A program made the position numbers and the translations under genes. Below the pieces are notes generated by a model. The model ran no database searches. It had not been told where the DNA came from and saw nothing but the letters and a program-made list of their open reading frames with translations. Positions 1-18,600 of a stretch of DNA of 42,115 nucleotides are shown here, piece after piece; positions within the stretch are counted from its first letter, which is position 1; the number at the start of each line of letters is the position of its first letter. Origin of the DNA: Lingula anatina (lineage: Eukaryota > Brachiopoda > Lingulata > Lingulida > Lingulidae); the NCBI RefSeq assembly GCF_001039355.2, contig NW_019775778.1, forward strand, positions 156,878-198,992, written 5' to 3'.

Positions 1-338
1 ACACAAAGAAAGCATGGAGTATATCGGAATTGAAACCAGAGCAGTATGATGCCCTGCATCATTATCTACTGAGGGATGATGTATTTTGCGTGCTGCCCAC
101 AGGTTACGGCAAGTCCCTGATATTCAGCCTTATCTTTGATTGGTCCGGATTTGAACAAAGCGCGCTTTGACTCGTTCGCGTTCATTGGCTAGATCGTTCA
201 ATGAGTCATTGAGTGCGGGCTTTAAATTTGATTGGCGGGCGGCGGGGGCACTCGAATCTGGTCAGAGGTTACTTGACACGATGGAGATAGGCTACAGTGA
301 AAAGGTTAGTGTCAAGTTAGCTCTGAAGCTCAGGGTGA
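1..338 (+). mobile_element. Right part of a foldback/MITE-like element (copy 1), cut by window start
   Basis: This stretch matches 34220-34624 closely and ends in the same roughly 78-bp terminal repeat (about 262-338), which terminates in CTCAGGGTG. In the complete copy at 33955-34624 the same sequence is one arm of an inverted repeat. The left arm and left target duplication lie outside the window. The element sits downstream of the last visible DLD exon, in the sense of DLD transcription, so it is probably inside a DLD intron, directly against a 59-bp tandem array. The interior holds the helicase-like fragment described separately. The family is not one I can name. Confidence 0.75.
3..170 (+). 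pseudogene. RecQ-like helicase N-terminal fragment inside the foldback element
   Basis: The frame is open from the window start to a TGA at 168-170. It reads SELKPEQYDALHHYLL, then VLPTGYGKSLIF. This resembles the start of the helicase core of RecQ-type SF2 enzymes; GYGKS is the Walker A ATP-binding loop. No Walker B (DEAH) or later helicase motifs follow: the frame stops 12 residues past IFSLIF and runs into the transposon's terminal repeat. It is therefore a fragment, not a working helicase. The second copy (about 34230-34455) carries the same segment with stops and a frameshift. Whether the element captured a host exon or is a deletion derivative of a helicase-bearing transposon cannot be decided here. 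Confidence 0.6.
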
Positions 339-483
339 CCCAGACCAATTCCCAAGGTATCTTACCTCATCTTTCAGCTGTTCCTCTGTCTTGCCTACCC
401 AGACCAATTCCCAAGGTATCTTACCTCATCTTTCAGCTGTTCCTATGTCTTGCCTACCCAGACCAATTCACAAGGTATCTTAC

Positions 484-5672
<5,189 letters not shown>

Positions 5673-5960
5673 CTTCACCTTCAGCAGCGAAGATGGCGTA
5701 AGCTTTAGATCAGGTGGCGACGCCTATCGATAAAAAGCATCAGTAAGAGCCGGGCTCGATGCTTGAAATTTTTTATCTTTTGAAAGTAATCAGCCTATAT
5801 GTCAATATCTTGTGTAATATGTAAGCTGACACAAAACATAAATAGCTTGCTGACGTACAAAATATTATAAAACCTCCCTTGTGTTCTTCAGTTTCATTTC
5901 CGGAAATTCAGTTTGCAGGTCAAGGTCATTTATTTTTAGCTATTCACAAACTTCTGCAAG
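5673..5960. promoter_or_regulatory. Bidirectional promoter region between DLD and EEA1
   Basis: Only 288 bp separate the two divergent start codons, so both 5'UTRs and core promoters must lie here (unless there are unseen upstream exons). It is richer in CpG and GC than its surroundings. Visible motifs: CGCCATCTTC read on the DLD strand (about 5689-5698), like the YY1 element found near housekeeping start sites; the palindrome TATCGATA (5725-5732), identical to the insect DRE motif; TTCCGGAA (5898-5905), ETS-like; and AGGTCAAGGTCA (5917-5928), a direct repeat of the nuclear-receptor half-site that contains the ERR-type site TCAAGGTCA. There is no convincing TATA box. Motif function is inferred from other animals. 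Confidence 0.6.
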
Positions 5961-8900
5961 ATGTTGAAAAGGCTTCGAAACATCACCAAAAGAGATGCAG
6001 ATAAGGTAATATTTTGAGTAAAAGAAGATCCGTATATATTTCCAGCCTGTCTTACTGTTTGCAAACATTCAAAGAGAATATATATACCATGGTTTTAGGT
6101 TGAAAAATAAAGCTAATGTGACTGCCGTAAGTCGCCTTTTGCCTACCGGTTGTAAAATTGTGTACTTGTAGTAGTAGGCGTGACGCATAAATACCTAGAG
6201 AATAGTTGTTGTATGGGGAACGAAGATAATTAATAAGTATAATATCTGACTAAAAGTGGACGTCAGTGAGAATTGGTTGTCTTCTTAATTTGTAGATCAT
6301 TTGGTTATTTGCAGTTTTTATTCTTGTAAAAAATATTTATTTATTTTTTTTTTTTGTTAATGTGTGAGTGTTTGCTTCATAATACTTGTGAACTTGTGTG
6401 GACAGTTCAATGTCACTCAATGTCACATGCCTTTTGAATGCATAATTAGTACATTAAGGTAAATGCATAAAGAAACTGATATAGAAAGTGAGAGCTATTC
6501 CAGTCCTTGAAATCACTTAGTATTAGCCCACCAACTATATGGAAAATATCATTTTTTGCCACCTTCCTTTGATTCAGTAAGCAAGTACACTCTGTGCCAA
6601 AACTTTTAAGCCCACTTGTCCTTCCAGCCACAAGTGTCTGAAAATAACAGTATGTTGTTAATAACAAAATGGAGTTACAAAATTTTACAGACTTCAGTTT
6701 CACTGACAGTTGGCATGCTGTTACTGCAAAGGTTCAGACTGCAATAAGTAGTTATTTTACTGTATACTGAGTATATTCATAGCATGAACTGATAGAACTA
6801 GTGTTAATGAAGGAAATTTTGACAATAATTACAGGAAGATGAGCCCCCACCCTCACCACAGCGTCCCCAGCAGGGGGCAGCACCACAGTCACCACATCGA
6901 GAGACTGGGGATCACAATAAAGAGGTAAAACATAAATGAATCGATCTATGAATGAAACAGTAGTTTATTGATATAACCACAGTATTTTATAGGTTATAAT
7001 AATCACTTGTTGATTTATATGTTAGTGCCAGAAATTTATGTTAATTTTTTTATACTTGTATAATCAACATGATTTATGTAAATATATTGCAACTTAAGTC
7101 TATATAATTGTTAGATGTACAATAAAGCAGTTTATCTTGATGGTATAGCTGAGACTTTTGTTTGTTTGTTTTATCCCATTTTCTATTCGAACACTTGGTC
7201 CTTAAAATGTAAGGTTTACTTCCGGTATTTTAAAAAATGAACAATAAGTAAAAAATAAGTTAATAAAATAAGCAGATCATTCATGTTGTGTGTAATTGAT
7301 TGAAAACTAAGGTCAAAGTAATGCAAGTTTTTTAGCATAGTTGTAGTGCTTTTTTATTGAACATTTATAATTCAAAGGAGGAAGTTACATGAAAAATAAA
7401 GGGTGAAAGGAAAAGCATGTCTAAGTATATCTTGTACATTTGGTCGAATTAGCTTCAGATACTGCCCTTAGTCAGTCAAAGTAAAAGCATTGATTCTGAT
7501 ATATTTTCCCCATATCAGGGTTTCTTGTGTCCTATGTGTATGAATGAGATGTCATCTGCCGAGGCTCTACAGAGCCATTTTGACCTTGTCCATAACCAAG
7601 AGCAAGCCAAGGTTTGTCATTGTGGTGACCCTTTTTCTACTGGAGTGGGTTGTACTAGTACTAGGACTGTTGTTTGCCATTGATACAATGTATAACCCAT
7701 AGAAGCTAATCACCACTTTAATACTAACATGGATGTCTTGGAATCTAATGCGTTGCCCTGACAGTTTTACTCTTTTCCAGTTTTTTAGCATGGAAATATT
7801 AGATGTATACTGGTACAAACTGCCTGATGTGGTTTATAGATTGCTTCATTCATGCTTTGGTGTATAGGCTGATATTTCAATTTTTGGATTTATTTATTTA
7901 TTTTATTAAATATCAAATTATTGATAATTTTTCATTTATTTATTTTTGTAATGTGACATTTTTGTAAATAAAATATTGTTCTTAGAATATCATGTTCACA
8001 GAATTGCATTTTGCGTATTATTGCTTGGTGAAGAAGAAAAATAATGTGCTTACTGGTGGAGGGGGCTGTGGTTTAGACCCCATTCCCAGAGATTAGATCG
8101 ATCCAAACTAGACTGATCTAACTCCCTGGGCGTTCACGCTAAATAGCTGTCAGCCGAGCGGGCACGAAAGTTAATTACCCCCTTACAGCTTGTAGTAGGC
8201 GGGACGGACATTTAAGCCGGATTATCTGACAGTAATCTAGTGAGACTCCCCATGGGGATAGATCGATCTAAATGTCTGGGAATACGCCCTTAGATTGGTT
8301 ATTGCCCAGAAAATGTGGCCATTTTCCTGTGTTTTGTACTCATAGTTCTAGTCCTTCTTGGTTTGATATTTTTCTACACTTATTTCATGCATGATAGTTT
8401 GGAAAGCTCTGTAGTTTGATTTTTGTAGAAATAGGAATATGATTTGTAATCTCCTTTCAGTATATTATAATGTGTTTTTGATGTTTAGAAATAGACATAT
8501 ATATGTCCGTTTTAGTCCTTACTGGTTATAGTATGAAGAAAGTTAATCTGTTTGTTTGGGGTGCTGTAGAACAATTATATTAATCTACACTACTAGTACT
8601 TAGATTGGTAACCATTATAACTGGGATTCAGTTTTACAAAAAAAAAAAAAAAAAAAAAAATTTTCAGTTTTAAAAGACTGAAATATAGTACTAACTTTTA
8701 CATCAAAAACATTTGGTCTACTTCTAGCTAGGATAAATATGTAGCACAAATCTTCAAGTTGGTGAATTAAGGGAGTAATTATTTTTTACAGATTTGTTAT
8801 TACATGCTGCATGCTGTGAATGTAATTTTTTATATACTTACTGTTGTTGTGCACATACTGCCATTGATGTGGTTATATAATCTGATTTAAACCAGTATTC

Positions 8901-9651
8901 AGAATAGACATCCAATTTTATACTTTTTTTCACACAAAAGAAACAATAGTGTGGTGAATCCAGCAACTATCTGTGAAATTTAAACTGGAATTCTGTACAT
9001 AGTACCTGTCATGAACATGTTTACTAGTAATTGACATGATAATACTCCAGTTAATACTTGATGAATAACCTTGAGACAATGTGTTTGGTTTTAGGGTTTC
9101 CTGTGCCCCATTTGTATGCAGTCATTCCACACAGCCGAGGCACTGCAGCGGCATTTTGATGATGCACATGATGAGAATAAGGTTTGTATGGAAGATCTGG
9201 GATTTGCTTAAAATTCTCATCTAAATGAAAAAAATGTTGTGCAGTACCAATCTTTATATTTTAATCTTATTGTTTGCTTTCTCTTAATTGAGATGTTGAT
9301 ACTTCAGATAAGATGATATTGTCTAATAAAAGTCAATATGAGATTTTGTGGATACACTACTTTTTCTCAAGTTTATTTTAAAAGTAGTTGTCTATTTTAT
9401 TTTCTATGTCTTAAAAAAACTTGATTGATGTTTTAAAAACAGAGAAAAAAATGGCATGCTACTCAAATAAACACAACAATTGTAATGGCAAGACAGCTGC
9501 AAAATTACCAAACTGTTGACATTTATCAGTGGAAACTGTTCTAACTTTTCAATCAGGGTTTTATCTGCCCCATGTGTAAGACAGGGTTCCAGTCAGCTGA
9601 AGGTTTACAGTCTCATTACGAGAAGGAGCATGATGGCCTCGCTGAAAACAG
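5961..9651 (+). other. EEA1: EEA1 exons 1-5: leader and three tandem C2H2 finger exons
   Basis: Exons 5961-6005, 6835-6924, 7519-7611, 9095-9181, 9557-9651. Exons 1 and 2 encode a basic start and a Pro/Gln-rich linker. Exons 3, 4 and 5 each encode one finger beginning GF(L/I)CPxC: GFLCPMC with HFDLVH, GFLCPIC with HFDDAH, and GFICPMC with HYEKEH. Spacing is C-x2-C-x12-H-x4-H in all three. Exons 3 and 4 start and end in phase 0 and exon 5 starts in phase 0, as expected for exon duplication. Human EEA1 has one such finger. The large intron 3 (7612-9094) holds a MITE at 8072-8293 and an A-tract near 8638-8660; nothing else recognisable. Confidence 0.92.
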
Positions 9652-12600
9652 GTACATGTAAGTTATAATAATTATTGTAATTTACAAAAAAAAAAATAAA
9701 AAATTATCATACAATTATGGCACATGCAAAATGGGTGAAGGTGCTAACAGGTGGTTGTTTCCCACGTATTACTATTGTATATATAATCCAGCAAAATTGC
9801 CACTTTCTTATTGCACAGACAAAGAGTAGTGTCTGTACATATTGCCAGTGCCTGCAACTCTGGGGTAGCGCTAGCAAATTTTTTTCACCTAGCCAAATCA
9901 CCACTTTTTTGTCAATTTGTTATCCAAATGGTTATAATTTGACTAAAATAAGTCAAATCAAGCCCTTTTTGTTTAGCCAATTTATGTCAGTTTTAGCATT
10001 TGGCTAAATTGATTGTTTGCTGGAGTTGGAGCCATTCACATATCTTATACCCAGTTACTGAGAACCAGTGCAGCACATGTGCAGAGGTTCAAGTCAGATG
10101 CACTACATATATTTCTGTCATGTTAAAACTTATCAGTAGTATCAAATAGCTTTGGGATATATGGCTGACAGAGTTTGGATATGGTGAAGTGATTTATTTG
10201 CTTGTAATACGAGTTGCATGCCTAGTACAGTTCACCTCAAGTTGTTTAAATTTTATATTGAATTTCTGTTCTCTGTCTCTCTCATTCTTGCTTAAAAATC
10301 AATTAAGAAGCAAAGTGGTGTTCTGATAATTAGAACAGATAAGGTCAACATAGAAAAGCATTGCAATAACTGGAACAGACTTGTGATACAAGTACTGTGA
10401 TAACATTACTATAATGGAAAATGTCAACATGAGCAAGTGTAGTCATAACTTGAGACAGAAAAGGTCAGCATGGACAAGAATTGTGAGAACTTGACAATGA
10501 TGAAGTCAACATGGACAAGTATTATGATAACTTGACGATGATAAGGTCAACATTGTAAGCAGATATTGGACAAGTATTATGATAATTTGACAATGATAAA
10601 GTCAACGTAGACAAGTATTGTTATAGCTTGAGAATGATAAGGTCAGCATGGACAAGTACTGTTATAGCTTGCATTATATTTAAATGTCTCATTTTTTTTT
10701 CAGAGCTGGGGATGTGTTGGCTCTAAGGCAAGAGCTAGATGACTTGAGAAAGTCTTTGAAGGTAAAAACATGTACTCAAACAATCATTACTGTTTATTTT
10801 TTAATAATAGGAGGTTAATCGGATTAATCAACCACCAGAAAATGACAGAGCCACACGTTGGATCATAGTTATAAAAATGCACTGGTATTGAGATGTTAAA
10901 GTAAAAAAAAAAGTGTCTCTGTCAGTGTTGCACTAAAGGTACACCAAAAGAAATGTTTATTCATGATATGGTATAAATCTTTTTAGGAAGAAAGATGGTA
11001 TGCAGTTGAACTGAAGAAAGAAAACGAGAGGTTACAGAGTGGAAGATCACCAACTAAAGGATCCATGGTAATAATAATAATAATGACATTTATTGGTCTG
11101 TTTCAAAAATCTGAACATGCTTTGCAAAAAAAAAAAAGATATAAGAAAAATATAAGACATACTGAGACTAAAAAAAGGAAGGAGTTGATAATTGAACATG
11201 AAGAATATCAGAAGTAATAATGAATTGATATGGTTTTTGAACATGATTATTATCATGATTATTTATTTTTGCATTTTAAACAGAATGTTTATTTATTTAT
11301 TTATTCATTAACAAAATAAAATTATTATTTTTACTATATTTCTTAACTGTTACATTAGGACAGTGTTGAAATGGATATGATGAAGCAGCAGCTGAAGGCT
11401 TCAGAAGAGAGCAGAACACTGTGTAAGTATTTGTTATATTTGTTATGAGGAATGACCATTTTACTGCCATGAGTTCTGTGTTGTTACTAGTGTAGTAAAT
11501 GTGCATAGTTTGTAACAGGTATGAGATTTTTCTGACTACTGGCGGTTTCTGACTTTTTGGGAGCCAAAAATATCATTGGCCTAGGCAACCCCCTGGATCC
11601 CATGCCATATTTTCTGATTTTTTCAGTAAATGGTAGCCTCATCCTTGTTGTGATTCCAGTGACACATTAGGTGTCATTTGTCCTGGTGTGATAGATTGTA
11701 GCAAATCTTAGAAAACTGGATTAGTTTCTGTTGATTATTATGAGCATACTTGCTGCACGAGGAATGCATTCGCAAAAAAATAATAACCCATGATTTTTTT
11801 TTAAGCAGGGACCAAAAATGATGATGGAGGTATGCAATTTTTCGTAGTATTTTCACCCTGTTGGCTACAATAAAATTGGAATCTGATGAAAATTTACTCC
11901 AGAGCATAAATGCTTACATACCAATTGTATCTTGTTAGCAACCCACCAGCTTGTGTATATGTGTACAAGTATTTTTGTTGATGTCTATGGCTGTACTATT
12001 CCTTATCCATGGCACCTTCCTGGTCTTTTGGGATGGGGAGGGGTTGCAGGGGAGAAAAAGCAAACAAACAAAAAACAAAACAAAAAGGTTTTTATTGGAA
12101 TTTTGAAGGTAATTGGGAAGAAGATTTTTGTTGAACGTTTAGAAAAGGGTAATATCAATGAGGGTTGTGATTTGTGGAAGTGAAAATGTTATTTGTACCC
12201 ATTTCTAATGAAAGGCATACAATGTGCATAAAACCTTTATATTATAGGAGCAATAATAATAATATGAAGAAGATGTATATTTTCATGGAAATTTCAGCAA
12301 TCCCCATACATTGTTAGGTATACCCATTTAAACGCCATTAATTTCAACATTGTAAGCAGATATTGTCTCTCACCAACCTTGACTTAAGATTTTTTTTCAT
12401 TTTTCTGTAAACTATTTGACAGCTTGACTATTAACATATGCTATCTGTATTTAATGAGTTGCCTTTTTGTTAGCAAATAGAATATTAATAAAGAGTAATG
12501 TATTTTTATGGAAATTTCTACTCTTGCTGTGATTTTTTCCCTCCTCTGTAGTGTCTGTGGAGGTGAACAATATGCAAAAAGAGCTGAATGAAGCTGCACA

Positions 12601-15600
12601 AAAACTGAAAGATCACAATGAGGAAAAGAAGATGATAGAACAGAAAGCTGCAAAGCTGGTAACCAGATCAGTTTCTTTACTTCAACAAAATATTATCATG
12701 AAATCTCAATATGATTTATCAAACACTTAAAAGGAAATTATTTTCAGCAATTTATAGTGTATAATATTTAAAATTATGTTATGATCAATGCTAATTATTA
12801 CAAGTCGTTAAGAATCCATAATATTCCTTTGATATGATTTTATACAAACTTTGGCAAGTGTGTATACAAGGTGAATTAAAGATGAAAAATTGTGCTCGGT
12901 TAATATGTACAAGACTGTTCCCAATAATTATTTTCCAGGCAGGGGATGTGGTGTTATACAAGGCCAGGGCAGATGAAGCAGAGGGACAGAAGACTGCTTT
13001 GGAAGATCACATTTTAACTCTCAAGGTTCTCCTTTTAGATGAATCGATATCAATAAAAATTCTAAGATAATAATTTTTTTCTTGTATTTTAAACACTTTC
13101 TTTTTGTATTTTTGAAGTAATAAAATTTTAAGAGATTAAAATGATTTTAAAAAATGATAAGAGAATTTTATATAAATTCATTGAAGGCAATATTAAGTGA
13201 AATTAAGTATAAGGAGTAAGATGTCTGCTAGTTATTCCTGGATTTATTAATTTTGTTGCTTTGTGGAACAGAAGAGATGGAAGAATACAGTTCAGTAAAA
13301 CTTGAAGAGGTTATTATCTTAATATTTTTGCAAAGTGAGCTTGTTTATGTGTGTGAGTGAATTATATTCAGTATTGTTGATTTATTTCATAATTTCATTT
13401 CAGAGTCAACTTAATGACAAGACTGTGTATGCCCAGAGTTTAGAGACTTCACTTGCTCAAAGGTAATAATAAATTTGAAATTTAAATTATTATGATAATA
13501 TAGTCTTTGTAATTAATTGTTAGCCTAAGGTAGATGTCTCAGAGATATTTACAAAATGATACAAATGATACAAAAAAGGCTGTTCAGGACACAAGAATCC
13601 AGTAGGTCATAGAAAACAGAAATATTTTGTCCAGTAACTGGACAAATAAATGAAATTTTTCTAGCCTGCCTTCAACTTTACAGGCATTTAGTGTTACTAA
13701 ACTGTAATAATAATAATAATAATAATAATAACAATAATAATAATAATAACTGAAAGGTGTGCTGTCATACCTTCTTCTGGGCAGGACAGAGATGACCCCT
13801 GGCTGCCCACAGACTGAATGGACTGTGGTGACTGCCTCTGTGTATAACCCGTGGAGGGTTCAGTGAAGTCACACTCCAACGCTTCAGGCTTGCGAGGGAG
13901 TAAAACAGAACTGAACCCATTTTTGTATGTGCTTTTTAACAAAGTATTATTCAATTCATCTTCTGTGTCTGTACATTTGCCAGCTTTGCTGTCTATTTAA
14001 TTCATCTTTTGTGTTAGGCCCGGTGCTGATGATGTGATGGTGCTGAAGCAAGAGTTGGTGCAGACCCACACCATGATGGACCAGCTGGCACAGGAGAAAG
14101 AGGCAGAGAAAGAAAAGATGGAGAAGGACTATGAAGAGTTAAAGACTAGATATCAAGAGTAAGTCCGTCTTGTTTTACTTGCAACTTAAAGGTTCCACTT
14201 TTATAAAATTAATGAAGATACAGTATGTCAAGAACAAGCATGATTCATGATAGTAGGGCCTTCTAGATTTTAATGTTAATGTTTCACCTATTTAAAATAA
14301 GTTTTGCTTAGCAAAATTTTGACAAAAATATGTGCCTAATTGAGCATTTTTCTGCCTTATGCAGTAGATAGGATATATGTTTATTTAAAACTGTGGTGAA
14401 AAAAGTATACAATAATTTTCATAGATACTAATTTAGTTTAGTTAATTTAAGTCATGATTGATGGTTTCAGATGATCACTATCAGAAAAACTCCATATTTA
14501 TAATATTGCTTGACATCTGGTAAGTAGTATTTTATTGATGAAAAATGAAACAGAAATTAACAAATACAAAAAAATAAAAGTGATGGCTAATGAATTGACA
14601 TTGAATTATTTTTTTTCGTTAGGAGTGAGCAATTGACTAGGGAGCTGAGGGAAGAACTGGCTAGGGCTCCCAAACTGGAGGAGTTACAGAGGTAAAAAAA
14701 TTATTATTATTATTAATTTATTATTATTCACAAAGACAAAATTAAGAATATATATATATATATTTCATTTGATCATAGTAAATAAAACTATATGAATATG
14801 TTTTCTTCACCAAATGGCAATGCGTCTCTTGCGTGTTGTGTCCATGTCCAGTGTTTTCTATCCCTAGACTCCAGGCATCTGCTGCAGACTCCAGCTCTGG
14901 CTCTCAGAAACTCCTGGAGTCCTTGCAGAAAAAGCAAGAAGAGGCATCAATGTTACAGGGACAGTTGGAACAGGTAAATACATCTGTAATGTCACATTGG
15001 TAATGGATAGAATATACTTTATTTTCAGAACCAATTTTTGTGGGAATTAGTTGATTGTAACTTAGTTTAACCTAGTTTCATTTAAACATAAAGCATTTTA
15101 TTAATATTGCAATGCTCATAACATTTTATGTACATTTTTTGTGCAACTCTCATAATGAAATATAATTCTAATCATATTATTATTATTATTAATTAAGTAG
15201 TTGAATTAACTTAACTTGTTCTTTTCATATTTGCAGCTTCGACAGGAAAAACTGCAACTTGACCAGACTCTGCAGGAAAAATGTTCAGAAATTGGAAAAC
15301 TGAACAAAGAATTAGAAACCAGGGGAAACAGTCTTCACCAGGACATAGCAACTCTAAAGGAGCAGCTGAAGGAAAGGGACCAGGCCATCCAACAAAAGGA
15401 CTCAAATATCAAAACTTTAAAGGAAGACATTGGTGCTAAGGAGACATTATGCAATGAATTGCAGGAAGAAATTTTAGAGAAGGAAAAGTCACGAGAAGAA
15501 GTCAGAGAGCAGATGAGAGAAAAGCAACTGGTTTACCAACAGCTTGAGCAAAAGTTTACAGAGATTGAACAAAAAACACACGACATGCAGCAGACTTTGA

Positions 15601-18600
15601 ATGAAAAGGATAGTTACTTGCAAGAGATGCAGCAGATTATCTCTGATAAGGAAGAGAGCAGTCAGCAGTTTCAGCAGCTCTTGCAGTCCAGTCAAGAAAA
15701 TTGTGAGCAACTTCAGAAACAGTTAGGAGAGTTGGAACAGAGGAATGTACATTTGCTAACATGTGTTGAGGAAAAGGAGCAGAGCCTCAAGGAAATTCAA
15801 GAAGAAATGATGAAGGTTTGTGTGTTACAGTGTACCAAGTTTTTTTTTATGATAGATGTTTCATAGCTTTCAATTATGAAGAATGTAATTTAATATGATT
15901 ATATTCATAATTCACTTTTAAATAGTAACAGATGCTAGCAATACATTAGTCAATATATATAAAATAAAGATATAAAAATAAATATATAAAATGTAAGCAA
16001 TAAATAAAAAAGAGAAAACTTTCCAAAAATAGAATAAAACAATAGAAAAAAGGGGGATGACTTACCATTGTGAGTTAATGAACATCTGTTAGAGTAAGAT
16101 TAAGATGTTGTATTTTATGAAATACTAATAAATTTAAATATATTTTTTTCTAATACCTGAAACATATTTTGTGTCATTTCAGACCAAGGCAGCTATGGCA
16201 GAGAAGGAAACTCATCTGGCATCTTTAACTCAACAACTCGGGGACACCAAACAGTCTTCACAAGGGCAGCTACATGAGAGAGAGCAGCAGTACACTGCTC
16301 TGAAACTGGAACTGGACAAGGTAGGGCATACTAGTGAAACACAAATTATCAATTAGACCCCATTCCCACAGATTTTAGATCGATCTATCCCCATGGGGAG
16401 TCTCACTAGCTTAGCCTGCTTAAATGTCTGTCCCACCTAATAAAAGCTGTAAGTGCGGCTCGGCTGACTGCAATTTAGCGTAAACCCCCAGGGATTTAGG
16501 TCGATCTGGATGGATCTATCTAAATCTCTGGGAATGCACTCTTAGACCATTATATAATAGCAAAATTTTAATTTTGCTGTAATTTTTAGTACCATTCTAT
16601 TGACCCAGAATAATATGCATGCCTTCATTTTATTCGCATTTTTGTATCACTGGTTATTTATTTATTTATTTATTTTAATATTATATTTCAGACTGTAAAC
16701 CAAGTTAAGGTCCATAAAGCCAGTATTGAGGATCTGACAAAGCAGCTAAATGATGTTCACATAAGACACCAGGAAGAGGTATACACTTGGCAAAGGATTA
16801 AGAGTCACTAGAAGATAGTTTTGAAATTAAAATTGAAAATTTGAAATTAAATTGAAAAACATGTTGTAATGAGTTCAGCTAAACCCTGTTGCATTATGTG
16901 TATTATTTTATTCATTTCTGCCTTTCTCCCTATTATGACATAACCATGCAGTTTAAGTTGCTCAGTGTAATTTTCCTGGTTTCCAATTGATCATTTTAGT
17001 CCTCCAGAGCCGAGGAGTTCAAAGTTCTGCTGAGAGAGAAGTCCGGGGAATTGGAGAATGAAATAAGAAGTAGAGAAGCAAGGTAGTTATCAGTGGAAGA
17101 GAAAACAAAACTAGTAGACTATTTGATAGCTAAGTGTTATACTTTGCATTAGATTGCAAAAAATGCTTATAGCTTATGAAAGAAATAAATACTAGCTACT
17201 AGTATAGTGAACATTATCTTGAAATATGCTTTGACTATACTTTGATATTTTAATTAAAATTTGAGATTTTGGCTCTCTCAAAAGAAAAAAAAAATTATTC
17301 CTCTTCTCCAGGATTCATTTGGAATTTCCATAATCTTTTATAAGTACTAGTTTTGAGAAAGTGCTTTACATTTTGTGATGTATGTTTTGTATAAGAGTTA
17401 TAATGTTATTATATGCTGTAGAAAAAGAAGAATTGGAACCATGAAGGTTATTACTTAACCATACAGTTATGTCTTATCATGTGTGTTATTATATTGCCTC
17501 ATTCTACATGTTCTTTGTTTCGTTGGTGAATTTGCCTTTTTTCTATTCTTTTTTCTATTCAACTCAGGGATTCCAAAATCAAAGAGCTGGAAGGCATCAT
17601 GTCCTCACTCAGGGAAACCATAGACCGCATGGAGACGGAGAAGACAGACCTTATAGCAAAGGTGATATTTTCGTAGTGGTAGGACAAAGAATTTTGGGAT
17701 AAACATGTAAATGTTGCTGCATAAAAATTGCCCAATGTCACTACAGTAGGAGCTGATCTCAAGGATATTGGACTAAAAAGTCAACATTTAGCTTTTGTGA
17801 ACTTTTTTACAGAATTTATATTTTGTTGATTTTAGTAACTTTTTCTCCTATTTATAGATAGAAGCTGGAGAGGGAGTGGCCACTGCCATCAACCAACTTA
17901 AACAGGAAAATGTGAGTATCATGATTGAAAATTTCGGGAAGTTTGTGCAGCTGTGAATTCTACTGCATTTATAGTCTTACATTTCCAGGAATGTCATTTT
18001 TCAGTAATTTTCCTACTTGTTTTTTAGGCAACTCTCCATGAACAACTGACTTATGCAAAGAAGACCTTGGAAACTCAGGGTGAGGAGAGCCAGAAGAAGG
18101 AAGAGACCCTGTTCAAGCAGCTCCAAGAATTGAAATCACAGCTTGCAGATGTCCAGGAAAAGTGCGCCAAGTCTGAGGTGGGCTTGACTGAGAAAGGGGA
18201 GAAACTGGCATCTGCGCAACAAAGGATTACCGAGCTGGAGACTGAGATAAAGAGCAAGGTTGGTTTTATTTAGTTTGCTGTCAATTTTGAGGTAATTTTG
18301 TAATTTTTTCTATTTTTTTTTTATTTCAGGTTGAAAACAGTTCTTGAAAACATATTGTTCATTTGCTCATTCTTTTCTTGGGTTATTCTTTACTTTGACA
18401 AATGTGTATTGGTTCATGCGTTAAAATACCCACTCATCCATTCATATAATTCTTTAACTATGCAGCATGAAGTGTTACTGGCCACAGAAGCAGCTAAGAG
18501 CAGCCAGAGAGCTGACTTGGAGAACCACATCAAGACCACACAGGCAGCACTGGAGGAGAAAACTCAGGAGCTGAACACCATCAAACAGCAGCTAGAACAG

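Noticed and set aside
13273-13309. Extra EEA1 exon between exons 10 and 11
   Set aside because: Bordered by AG and GT, but the phase-0 frame contains TAA (KRWKNTVQ then stop), and exons 10 and 11 already join in phase.
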